DNA of 64,000 nucleotides from Croceibacterium aestuarii. Lineage in GTDB: Bacteria; Pseudomonadota; Alphaproteobacteria; Sphingomonadales; Sphingomonadaceae. The translations under genes and the position numbers were made by a program. Shown here piece after piece: positions 8,897-16,451 of this stretch (positions are counted from its first letter, which is position 1; each line of letters opens with the position of its first letter). The notes below the pieces were generated by a model. The model saw only the letters and a list, made by a program, of their open reading frames with translations. It was not told the DNA's origin and searched no databases. The stretch is from positions 2,434,501 to 2,498,500 of the forward strand of contig NZ_CP131039.1 in NCBI RefSeq assembly GCF_030657335.1, written 5' to 3'.

Positions 8897-10189
8897 ATGA
8901 TTCGCAAGTTGGCTCTCACGGCGATGCTCGCCGGCCTTCCCGCTGCCGCTGCGGCGCGGGGCCCCATGGCACTCAACGACAGCGGCGATACGGCATGGCT
9001 GCTGGTCTCATCTGTGCTGGTCCTGCTGATGGCGCTGCCCGGTCTCGGGATGTTCTACGGCGGCTTGGTCCGTGCAAAGAACTTCCTGTCGGTGCTGCTG
9101 CAAGTCGCCGCCGTGGCTGGGGTGTCCTCTCTGCTGTGGATAGTGCTCGGCTACACGATCGCGTTCGGCCCCGTGGCGGGCGGCTGGATTGGCGCGGGCA
9201 GCAAGTGGATGCTCAACAACCTCGGCAATGTGCGCGGAGGGACGGCGCTGCCGGAAAGCACCTTCATGCTGTTCCAGATGACCTTTGCGCTGATCACGCC
9301 GGCGCTGATGGTCGGCGCCTGGGTCGACCGCGCGCGATTCGGCTGGGTCGTCGCCTTCTGCGCGCTGTGGAGCCTCGTCGTCTACGCGCCTGTAGCGCAC
9401 TGGGTTTGGGGTGGCGGCTGGCTGATGCAGCTCGGCACCCTCGATTTCGCGGGCGGAATCGTCGTTCACACCACCGCAGGCGTTTCGGCGCTGGTCGTCG
9501 CGTTGCTGCTCGGCAAGCGCAAGGGCTTCCCCGGCAGCGCGCTGCTGCCCCACGCCCCGGGGCTGACCATGCTCGGTGCGATGCTGCTATGGATCGGCTG
9601 GTTCGGCTTCAACGGCGGCTCTGCGCTCGCCGCGACCGACGATGCTTCGGCCGCGATCATCAACACCCATGCCGCGGCCTCGACGGCGGCGCTGGTGTGG
9701 ATCCTGATCGAGCGCCTGACCTTCGGCAAGCCCACCACCGTGGGCTTCGCCACCGGTGCCATCGCCGGCCTGGCCGCCGTGACCCCCGCAGCCGGAATGA
9801 TCTCTCCCGGCGCGGCAATCGTCTTTGGCGCGGCTTCCGCCCTGACCTGTTACGGCGCCATCCAGCTGGTGAAGATGAAGCTTCTTATCGACGATTCGCT
9901 CGACGTCTTTGCCGTTCACGGCGTCGGCGGCATGCTCGGTTCGATCCTGGTGGCGGTATTTCTCGCGCCGGCCGTGGGTGGCACCGGCTATGCCGAAGGG
10001 ATGAGCGGCGGCAGCCAGCTCGGTGCCCAGATTATCGGTGTGGCCGCAGTCGCAATATATTCGGCCGTCGCCACCGCGCTCATCGCGCTCGGCACGTCGC
10101 TGTTCCTGCCGATGCGGGTGAGCGAAGATGACGAGCGGCAAGGGCTCGACGTGGCCAACCACGGCGAACGGGCATGGGAGTTCGATTGA
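8897..10189 (+). CDS. amtB: Ammonium transporter
   Basis: Inner-membrane Amt/MEP channel for ammonium, 430 aa, with a signal-like N-terminus and about eleven spans. Family hallmarks visible are LPGLGMFYGGLVRAKN, the first pore His region HTTAGVSALVVALLLGKRKG, GWFGFNGGSAL and DVFAVHGVGGMLGSILVA with the second pore His. ATG 8897 is preceded by GGGGGGAGA. No glnK (PII) gene is adjacent, although Amt genes are often paired with one. The following NTF2-like gene overlaps its stop (TGATG). Confidence 0.95.
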   Translation: MIRKLALTAMLAGLPAAAAARGPMALNDSGDTAWLLVSSVLVLLMALPGLGMFYGGLVRAKNFLSVLLQVAAVAGVSSLLWIVLGYTIAFGPVAGGWIGAGSKWMLNNLGNVRGGTALPESTFMLFQMTFALITPALMVGAWVDRARFGWVVAFCALWSLVVYAPVAHWVWGGGWLMQLGTLDFAGGIVVHTTAGVSALVVALLLGKRKGFPGSALLPHAPGLTMLGAMLLWIGWFGFNGGSALAATDDASAAIINTHAAASTAALVWILIERLTFGKPTTVGFATGAIAGLAAVTPAAGMISPGAAIVFGAASALTCYGAIQLVKMKLLIDDSLDVFAVHGVGGMLGSILVAVFLAPAVGGTGYAEGMSGGSQLGAQIIGVAAVAIYSAVATALIALGTSLFLPMRVSEDDERQGLDVANHGERAWEFD

Positions 10190-10590
10190 TGGACCGGGCA
10201 GCCTACGAAGACTACGTCGCCGCTTTCAACGGACGCGATTACGAGCGGCTCGGCTCGTACTACGCCGACGATGTCGAGTTCATCCTCAACCCGCAAGCGG
10301 GTCTCGTCTTCCACGGGCGGCAGGCGATCCTCGACCTGTATATTCCCTTTCACCAGGCCGTCGAGGAACGGGTCGATATCGTCAAATTCGCCGCCGGCAC
10401 CGACTTCATCGCCGCCGAGGTCAATGCCACTTTCAAGCCGAGACCGGGCAAGGACCAATCGGTTATCGATCTGCCGCATGGCAAGGTGCTCAAAGTCACG
10501 ACCTTCGCGATCTACGACCTCGACGAGCACGACCGCTTCAGCCGCATCCGCGCCTGCAGCTACTCGCGGCGCTACGAGGATGCCGAATAG
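10189..10590 (+). CDS. NTF2-fold (SnoaL-like) protein
   Basis: A 133-aa soluble protein of the SnoaL/NTF2 fold type: MDRAAYEDYVAAFNGRDYERLGSYYADDVEF is the usual N-terminal helix pair and strand, followed by GRQAILDLY. Members range from isomerases to simple binding proteins, so the substrate cannot be assigned. ATG 10189 overlaps the amtB stop as TGATG, so the two are translated together; whether this is functional or only operon packing is open. Confidence 0.8.
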   Translation: MDRAAYEDYVAAFNGRDYERLGSYYADDVEFILNPQAGLVFHGRQAILDLYIPFHQAVEERVDIVKFAAGTDFIAAEVNATFKPRPGKDQSVIDLPHGKVLKVTTFAIYDLDEHDRFSRIRACSYSRRYEDAE

Positions 10591-10640
10591 CTTCGCATCC
10601 GGCTTGAATCGTCACACGGTTCGGCTAGGCCGCTGCGGTG

Positions 10641-11066
10641 ATGGACAGCTTTGCCGCCAGTATCGAGACCTTCGAGCACCAGTGGATGCGCGCCTGGATC
10701 CAGCGCGATCGCAAGGCGATGAAGGCGCTCGCCTCGCGCGATTTCATCTTCCTGCTCGGCGGCAAGCGGGCCGCGATCCTCGACCGCCCGAGCTGGCTCG
10801 ACGCAGTCGACCGGTTCCGCTGCGAATCCTATCGGCTCGGGGAGGTCTACGTCCGTCGCCACGGCGCGACGGCGGTATTCGCCTGCCAGATGACGATCGA
10901 GGCCAAGTTCGGCCGACGTGACTGGTCGGGCGAGGTCTGGGTGACCGATCTGTGGCAACGCTCGCGCGTCAGGCGCAAATGGAAGCTGGTCGAGCGCGTG
11001 GTCTCCCGTCCGGACACCGACGAGGACGCGCCGGCGGACATTCGCGAACTGCAGCTCTGGCGGTAG
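10641..11066 (+). CDS. NTF2-fold (DUF4440/SnoaL-like) protein
   Basis: A 141-aa soluble protein whose pattern (helical start FEHQWMRAWIQRDRKAMKALASRDFIFLLGGK, then WLDAVDRFRCESYRL, VFACQMTIEAKF, and an end with WKLVERVVSRP) fits the DUF4440/SnoaL-like branch of the NTF2 fold. Start ATG 10641; a GTG three bases earlier is possible. It follows another NTF2-fold gene by 50 bases, possibly as an operon tail behind amtB. Function unknown. Confidence 0.78.
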   Translation: MDSFAASIETFEHQWMRAWIQRDRKAMKALASRDFIFLLGGKRAAILDRPSWLDAVDRFRCESYRLGEVYVRRHGATAVFACQMTIEAKFGRRDWSGEVWVTDLWQRSRVRRKWKLVERVVSRPDTDEDAPADIRELQLWR

Positions 11067-11070
11067 TCGT

Positions 11071-12231
11071 TCAACGACCGCGCCAAAGCTCGGGTCGCGC
11101 TAGAAGCCATTCGGTCATCCAGTTAGCCATTTGACGGTGATCGGCGTGGCTCCAGTGATAATCGCACGCACTGTTTTCGGCAGGAAAATCGGGCAAAACG
11201 GGAAAGTCGACGCGCCGCACGCCCGCGCCGGCTGCGGCATCGCGGATCGCTGTTTTGACGTCGGTACTGAATAGCCGGGCGGTCTCATCCGGATATTTGT
11301 CGAAGTCGATCCAAGGCAGGACCAGGGCAGCTTCGGGCGCACGCTCGTGAAGCGATGCCACCAGCTCCCGATAGGCGCCCGTGTAGGCAGTGACGAGCGC
11401 AGCTTGGTCCGGCCACGCCTCACCCGGCTTCAGGTCTATAAGGAAATCGGCGAACAGCATCACCACCACGACTTGGGGCTGCCACGCCGGGTCTTGCCAT
11501 AACGACTTTTCGTCGGGCAGCGTGCGCTCATAGAGCACTGCCATCGTCCGCTCCGGTTCGACCCCGTCGTAGTTGCGCACGAGTCCCCGACCGGACATCG
11601 CATCGACCTCATAATCGGCATCCAGCGCATGGGCGACCAGCACAGGCCAAGCCGCGCCGCTGTCGGTCCGCAGCCGGACCTCTTCCGCGCTGCACGTGCG
11701 GGTCGCGGAGCGAATGCCGTAACCTGTCATGCCCGAATCGCCGATGAATTCGATCTGACGGGCGCGCGGCGGCGGCGCAGGCAGCACCTTTCCGCCCCGA
11801 GGTACGAAAAATCCGTCAAAAGACCTCACCAGAGTGGCGCTTTCCGTGACTTTGTCGAGCCGCACGCTGTGCTTGCCCGGTCCCAACCCTGTGATTTCCA
11901 GCATCGTCCGGCCGGGTTGCGGCAGGGCCACGGGCACGCCGCCATCCACAGAAAGTCGATATTCGTTCTTGTCGTCGTCGAAGCCGAGCAGCAGCTGATC
12001 CCCGACGAATTCGCCCTCCCAATAAATCGCCGGCCATTGGTGACGATAGCCGTGCGCGCCCCTGGGAGCGGGCGGCGGTAGCGGAACGACCGCGACGCGC
12101 CCCCCCACATGTACGGCAAGCGGGATGCTCTGCGCAGCGACCGCGGGATCGACCGAGGCGATGGTCGGAGGTTCAGAAGCCGCGAGCGCGGTCGCCAGCA
12201 GCGACGATATACAGATCATCAACCGCCACAT
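11071..12231 (-). CDS. Secreted SGNH esterase, CE2-like
   Basis: A 386-aa exported protein (signal peptide about 1-18) with a jelly-roll-like N-terminal half (HQWPAIYWEGEFVGDQLLLGFDD...) and a C-terminal SGNH hydrolase half, the layout of carbohydrate esterase family 2. The catalytic block is FIGDSGMTGYG (Ser166) and the Asp/His pair is probably in CDYHWSHADH around residues 356-365. CE2 enzymes deacetylate plant polysaccharide oligomers; the real substrate is not known. It ends convergent with the NTF2-like gene, 4 bases apart. Confidence 0.8.
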   Translation of the reverse strand: MWRLMICISSLLATALAASEPPTIASVDPAVAAQSIPLAVHVGGRVAVVPLPPPAPRGAHGYRHQWPAIYWEGEFVGDQLLLGFDDDKNEYRLSVDGGVPVALPQPGRTMLEITGLGPGKHSVRLDKVTESATLVRSFDGFFVPRGGKVLPAPPPRARQIEFIGDSGMTGYGIRSATRTCSAEEVRLRTDSGAAWPVLVAHALDADYEVDAMSGRGLVRNYDGVEPERTMAVLYERTLPDEKSLWQDPAWQPQVVVVMLFADFLIDLKPGEAWPDQAALVTAYTGAYRELVASLHERAPEAALVLPWIDFDKYPDETARLFSTDVKTAIRDAAAGAGVRRVDFPVLPDFPAENSACDYHWSHADHRQMANWMTEWLLARPELWRGR

Positions 12232-12256
12232 GACCCCAGTCGCTGCCTCCGTTTTC

Positions 12257-13663
12257 TCAGTCCCCCGTGAGGATGCGGTCGACCAGTTGCTTCACCGTCG
12301 GGGTGAAGTTGTTCGAATAGAACGGGTCCTGCTTGAAACGGAACGCCGAGTGTCCGGCGAACATGAGATTTTCCTCGACCGGAGCGCCATGGGCGATGTC
12401 CTGCAGGGTCTTCTGGATGCAGAAGCTGCGCGGATCGGCCAGGCGGCCGGTGGTGTAGTCGTCGTGATCCTTCCACGACGAGAAGCCGCAGTGCGAGAGG
12501 CAGCCCATGCATGCCGCCTGGTCCTCGCGGATCGTCGCGCGTTCCTCGGGGCTGACGAAGACGACGGTGTCGTCAGGCGTTTTCAGCGCTTCGGTATGGC
12601 CTTCGGCCACCCACGCGCGGGCCCGCGCCAGATCGGTTGGCGCAACCCAGAAGTTCTTTCCCTTCACCCCGACGTCGAGCTGCACGGTGTGCACTCCGGC
12701 CTCGACCTTCGAATAAGGAATTTGCCGGTGGCTGCGCGCCTCGAGGTTGCGGAGGAACGGGTTGCGCACCGCCGAGCTGTAGAACCCTGTCGGGCTGAAT
12801 CGGTGCAGCAGGATGTCGCCTTCCTCGAGGTGGCGGAGCGCTTCCTTCCAGCCGTCCGGGATCGGGCTTTCTTCGGTCAGCAGCGGGCGCGTACCGTACT
12901 GGAAGGCGATTTGCCCGAGCTCGGGGTTGTCGATCCAGTTGTCCCATTCCCGCAGGTACCACACGCCGCCGGCCATGATGATCGGAACGCTCTCCGGGAT
13001 ACCTTCGCTGCGCATCGTCTCGCGCAGGGCCTTGACGCGCGGGTAGGGATCCTCGGGCTTTTCGGGGTCTTCGGCGTTCGATAGGCCGTTGTGGCCGCCG
13101 GCCAGCCAAGGGTCTTCGTAGACAACCGCCGCCATCAGATCGGCGACCTTGTGATAGCTGCGCTTCCACAAAGCGCGGAAAGCGCGGGCCGAGCTGATGA
13201 TCGGCAGGTAGTTGACGTTGAAACGCGCGGCGATCTCGGCCAGCTTGTAGGGCATGCCTGCCCCGCAGGTCACGCCGGTGACGAGGCCCCGGGTCTTTTC
13301 CAGAACGCCTTCGAGGACTTGCTGCGCGCCGCCCATTTCCCACAGCACGTTGATGTTGATCGCGCCCTTGCCGCTTGCGACCTCGTAGGCCCGGCGAACC
13401 TGTTCGGTCGCGCCGTCGATGGCGTAGCGGACGAGTTGCTCGTGCCGCTCCTTGCGGGTCAGCGCGTCGTAAACCTGCGGGACGATCTTGCCCTCGGCAT
13501 CGTAGCTGTCGGCGTTGACCGCGCTGACGGTGCCGATGCCGCCCGCGGCCGCCCACGCGCCCGAGCTCATATGGTTGGTCGCCGAAACGCCCTTCCCGCC
13601 CTCGATCAACGGCCAGACCTCGCGGCCGCCGTAGGAGATCGGTTGCAGACCCTTGAATGCCAT
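12257..13663 (-). CDS. Nitronate monooxygenase-like flavoprotein with Cys cluster
   Basis: A 468-aa FMN-dependent TIM-barrel protein of the nitronate monooxygenase / 2-nitropropane dioxygenase superfamily: WEMGGAQQVLEGVLEKTRGLVTGVTCGAGMP, YLPIISSARAFRAL, PIIMAGGVWY and IAFQYGTRPLLTEESP form the barrel strands and FMN-binding loops. It is longer than classical members (about 320-350 aa); the extra C-terminal region holds C385-x2-C388-x3-C392 (CMGCLSHC), which could bind a metal or cluster. The substrate is unknown. The gene follows the methyltransferase by 20 bases. Confidence 0.82.
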   Translation of the reverse strand: MAFKGLQPISYGGREVWPLIEGGKGVSATNHMSSGAWAAAGGIGTVSAVNADSYDAEGKIVPQVYDALTRKERHEQLVRYAIDGATEQVRRAYEVASGKGAININVLWEMGGAQQVLEGVLEKTRGLVTGVTCGAGMPYKLAEIAARFNVNYLPIISSARAFRALWKRSYHKVADLMAAVVYEDPWLAGGHNGLSNAEDPEKPEDPYPRVKALRETMRSEGIPESVPIIMAGGVWYLREWDNWIDNPELGQIAFQYGTRPLLTEESPIPDGWKEALRHLEEGDILLHRFSPTGFYSSAVRNPFLRNLEARSHRQIPYSKVEAGVHTVQLDVGVKGKNFWVAPTDLARARAWVAEGHTEALKTPDDTVVFVSPEERATIREDQAACMGCLSHCGFSSWKDHDDYTTGRLADPRSFCIQKTLQDIAHGAPVEENLMFAGHSAFRFKQDPFYSNNFTPTVKQLVDRILTGD

Positions 13664-13683
13664 TGTGGTCCCTTGTCTCCGCC

Positions 13684-14433
13684 CTAGCTCTCGATCCCGT
13701 CGGCAGATGCGCCGCCGGGCTGACTGCAGGGCTCGATATCTCGCGGATCGGGCCTTTCGCCGACCGCTTCGAACCGGGCGAAATAGCCCGCGATTTCCGG
13801 CTTACGAACAAATTCGGCGAGGCGGAAGCCCACCCGCTCGAATTCGCAGAAGAGCAACTTCGGCGGAATGCCGTGGCGGTCGGTCGGCCGGTCGACGTCG
13901 ACCACGATCACTTGTCCCCCGTCGCGAAGTGCCGGGCGAAGCCGCCACAGGAACGCATAGGGTTCGCTGACCTCGTGATACATGTGTACCATGAAAATGC
14001 GATCGAAGCTTCCCCGCGGCAGTCGCGGGTCGTCTTCGGTACCCCGTTTGATCGAAACGTTGTCGAGCCGCTCGGCTTCGACCCGGTTGCCCAGCCGCGC
14101 CAGCGCATCGCCATCGATGTCCTCGGCCAGGACCCGCCCGGACTTGCCGACCCGTTCGGCCAGGCGGACCGTATAGTATCCCTCGCCTGCGCCGATATCG
14201 GCCACGGTCATGCCGCGGCGGATCTGGGCCAGGTCCATCACCGTCTGCGCCTCGCGCCGGTCGTCGCGCGATTGTTCGTTCGAGAAGGCGTTGCCGCTGA
14301 CGGCCGAAACCGGGCGATAGGCCCGCGGGAAGTCGCGTGCCGTCGGGGGGCGCGTGGTGTCGTCCGCCTGCTGGCAGGCTGGCAGCGCGAGAAAGGCAGC
14401 GGCAAGGCCGAAAAGGATAGTGCGGCGAAACAT
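13684..14433 (-). CDS. Lipoprotein class I SAM methyltransferase
   Basis: A 249-aa protein with a Rossmann SAM-dependent methyltransferase domain: motif I VADIGAGEGYYTVRLAERVG, then GRVLAEDIDGDAL, FDRIFMVHMYHEV and GGQVIVVDVD. Unusually, it starts with a lipoprotein signal, MFRRTILFGLAAAFLALPAC (Cys20), so it is predicted to be lipid-anchored outside the cytoplasm, where SAM is not thought to be available. It may methylate nothing there, or act by another mechanism. It lies 139 bases after prfB on the same strand. Confidence 0.82.
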   Translation of the reverse strand: MFRRTILFGLAAAFLALPACQQADDTTRPPTARDFPRAYRPVSAVSGNAFSNEQSRDDRREAQTVMDLAQIRRGMTVADIGAGEGYYTVRLAERVGKSGRVLAEDIDGDALARLGNRVEAERLDNVSIKRGTEDDPRLPRGSFDRIFMVHMYHEVSEPYAFLWRLRPALRDGGQVIVVDVDRPTDRHGIPPKLLFCEFERVGFRLAEFVRKPEIAGYFARFEAVGERPDPRDIEPCSQPGGASADGIES

Positions 14434-14572
14434 CAGCGCGCCCCTTAGCTAGCCCGGTGCGCCAAGGCAAAGCTTGCGTGACACATCTCCGGCGCCGTCG
14501 CGCGCTCCGCCAGCCGCGCCCGTGCGGACTGCGGCGATCGGCGATCGACCCTGAGCCGGGCGCGAACGGGGA

Positions 14573-15700
14573 CTACTCGACGTCCTCGACTTCGACCGTC
14601 TCGCCGGTCACCCGCTGCGCCAACGCGGCGGCGATGAAATCGTCGAGCTTTCCATCGAGCACGTCGTCGGGCGTCGGCGAGGTCACACCGGTCCTGAGGT
14701 CCTTGACCATCTGGTAGGGTTGCAGGACGTAACTGCGGATCTGGTGGCCCCAGCCAATATCGGTCTTTTCCTGATACTCGCCCGCGGCCACCGCCTCGCG
14801 CTCGGCCATCTCGCGTTCGTAGAGCCGCGCCTTGAGCATGTTCATCGCCGTGGCGCGGTTCTTGTGCTGGCTGCGGTCGTGCTGGCTGGCGACGACGATG
14901 CCGGTCGGGATGTGGGTGATGCGCACGGCCGAATCGGTGGTGTTGATGTGCTGCCCGCCCGCGCCGCTGGCGCGGTAGGTGTCGATCCTGAGATCCGCCG
15001 GATTGACCTCGATATCGATGTCGTCGTCGATCACGGGATAGACCCACACCGAACTGAAGCTGGTGTGGCGCCGAGCGCTCGAATCGTACGGACTGATGCG
15101 CACCAGCCGGTGGACCCCGCTCTCGGTCTTCGCGTAGCCGTAGGCGTTCTCACCCTTGATCAGCAGCGTGGCGCTCTTGATCCCGGCCTGTTCGCCTGCC
15201 TGGTATTCGACCGTCTCGACCTTGAAGCCGCGGCGCTCGGCCCAGCGGGCATACATCCGCAGCAGCATCTCGGCCCAGTCCTGGCTCTCGGTGCCCCCCG
15301 CGCCGGCGTGGATTTCGAGGTACGTGTCGTTGCCGTCGACTTCACCGCCGAGCAAAGCCTGGACCTTGTCGGCATCGGCGCGGATCGCAAGGCCGGCGAG
15401 CGAGGCCAAGCCGTCGGCGACCACCGCGTCGTCGCCCTCGGCCTCGCCCAATTCGACGAACTCGATCGCGTCGGCCATTTCTGCGGAAATCTCCTTGACC
15501 GTTCCGATAGCGCTCTCGAGCCGGCGACGCTCGCGCATGACTTCCTCGGCCTGCTTGGGATCGTCCCACAGGGTCGGGTCCTCGACCCGGGCATTGAGCT
15601 CGTCGAGGCGGCGCACCGCGCGTTCCCAGTCGAGCGACTTGCGCACCAGCGCCAGCGCTGCCTCGATCCGGTCGATATGGGCCTGCCCTTCGGCACGCAT
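14573..15700 (-). CDS. prfB: Peptide chain release factor 2
   Basis: Class 1 release factor reading UGA and UAA on the ribosome, 375 aa. The GGQ peptidyl-hydrolysis motif is in [19 protein letters not shown]. The UGA-recognition tripeptide is not in the usual SPF form: the aligned region reads [14 protein letters not shown], that is SPY/SPF-like followed by [10 protein letters not shown]. The N-terminal helix region [20 protein letters not shown] is read in one frame, so the self-regulatory +1 frameshift known from E. coli prfB is absent. The start is ATG at 15700, just after a terminator for the upstream gene. Confidence 0.96.
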   Translation of the reverse strand: MRAEGQAHIDRIEAALALVRKSLDWERAVRRLDELNARVEDPTLWDDPKQAEEVMRERRRLESAIGTVKEISAEMADAIEFVELGEAEGDDAVVADGLASLAGLAIRADADKVQALLGGEVDGNDTYLEIHAGAGGTESQDWAEMLLRMYARWAERRGFKVETVEYQAGEQAGIKSATLLIKGENAYGYAKTESGVHRLVRISPYDSSARRHTSFSSVWVYPVIDDDIDIEVNPADLRIDTYRASGAGGQHINTTDSAVRITHIPTGIVVASQHDRSQHKNRATAMNMLKARLYEREMAEREAVAAGEYQEKTDIGWGHQIRSYVLQPYQMVKDLRTGVTSPTPDDVLDGKLDDFIAAALAQRVTGETVEVEDVE

Positions 15701-15717
15701 GAAAAAATCCTTTGGTC

Positions 15718-15750
15718 AAAAAAGAGCGGCCCGCCTAGCCGAAGGCGGGC
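15718..15750 (-). terminator. Rho-independent terminator behind the peroxiredoxin gene
   Basis: Read on the minus strand: GCCCGCCT, a 6-base loop, AGGCGGGC (8-bp stem, 15729-15750), a short CGCTC, then a run of six T (15718-15723). It stands between the peroxiredoxin stop and prfB, so it should end the peroxiredoxin transcript and leave prfB to its own or read-through transcription. Confidence 0.8.
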
Positions 15751-15852
15751 AACGGGGAAAGTGGGAGAGCAAAATCCTTCCGGCGGGCCGGAGCACCCGA
15801 AGCCGAGGACAAGCTCAGTCGCGGACTGCCGTCCCCTGCCCGCGGAGGATTC

Positions 15853-16383
15853 TCAGCCCTTCTTGAGCGCGCGAACCGCAGCCAGACTCTTGGTGATGTG
15901 ATCGTTCGGCTTGAGGTCTGAAAAGGTCAGGACGACCTTGCCGCTGGGCGCGATCACGAAAGTGGTGCGGTTGGTCCAGCCGTTGGCGTTGTTGGGCAGC
16001 GCCACGTCGTAGGCCTTGACCATCGCCGGCGTCGTCGCCGCGACCGGGAACTTGCCGGCGCAATGCTTGCCCGAGAACTCGGCCAACTGGTCGGTGTTGC
16101 CCGCGGTCATGCCGACCACCGTCGCCCCCGCCTTTTCGAAATCCGGGATCGCCTCGGCGAAGGCCGCGGCCTCGATGTTGCAGCCGGGGGTGAACGCGGC
16201 GGGAAAGAAGTAGAGCACGACCGGCCCCTTCTTGAGCGCCTTGTCGAGGTCGAACGTGATCGGCTTGCCCGCCATGGCACCCTTCGCGACGATTTCGGGT
16301 GCCTTGGCGCCTTCCTTCAGCGCGGCGTGGGCGGGCGAGGCGACGAGCGCGATCGCGGCGAGTGCGGGGACAAGCTTCTTCAT
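15853..16383 (-). CDS. Exported peroxiredoxin (AhpC/TSA, BCP-like)
   Basis: A thiol peroxidase of 176 aa with a signal peptide (MKKLVPALAAIALVASPAHA), so periplasmic. The peroxidatic cysteine is Cys68 in FFPAAFTPGCNIEA and a likely resolving cysteine is Cys108 in GKHCAGKF. The rest is the thioredoxin-fold pattern (GPVVLYFFP, TTFVIAPSGKVVLTF). Start ATG 16383 is chosen; an in-frame ATG at 16392 would add three residues. It lies between PBP1A upstream and a terminator downstream. Confidence 0.93.
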   Translation of the reverse strand: MKKLVPALAAIALVASPAHAALKEGAKAPEIVAKGAMAGKPITFDLDKALKKGPVVLYFFPAAFTPGCNIEAAAFAEAIPDFEKAGATVVGMTAGNTDQLAEFSGKHCAGKFPVAATTPAMVKAYDVALPNNANGWTNRTTFVIAPSGKVVLTFSDLKPNDHITKSLAAVRALKKG

Positions 16384-16451
16384 GGTGCGCATTTTGCCTG
16401 TTCGGATTGACGATGTCCAATGCAAACGGCGTCGCGGCACTCCGTCCCGCC

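Noticed and set aside
14573-15700. Programmed +1 frameshift in prfB
   Set aside because: The reading frame is continuous through the region ([12 protein letters not shown]); no in-frame TGA with a Shine-Dalgarno-like spur is present.
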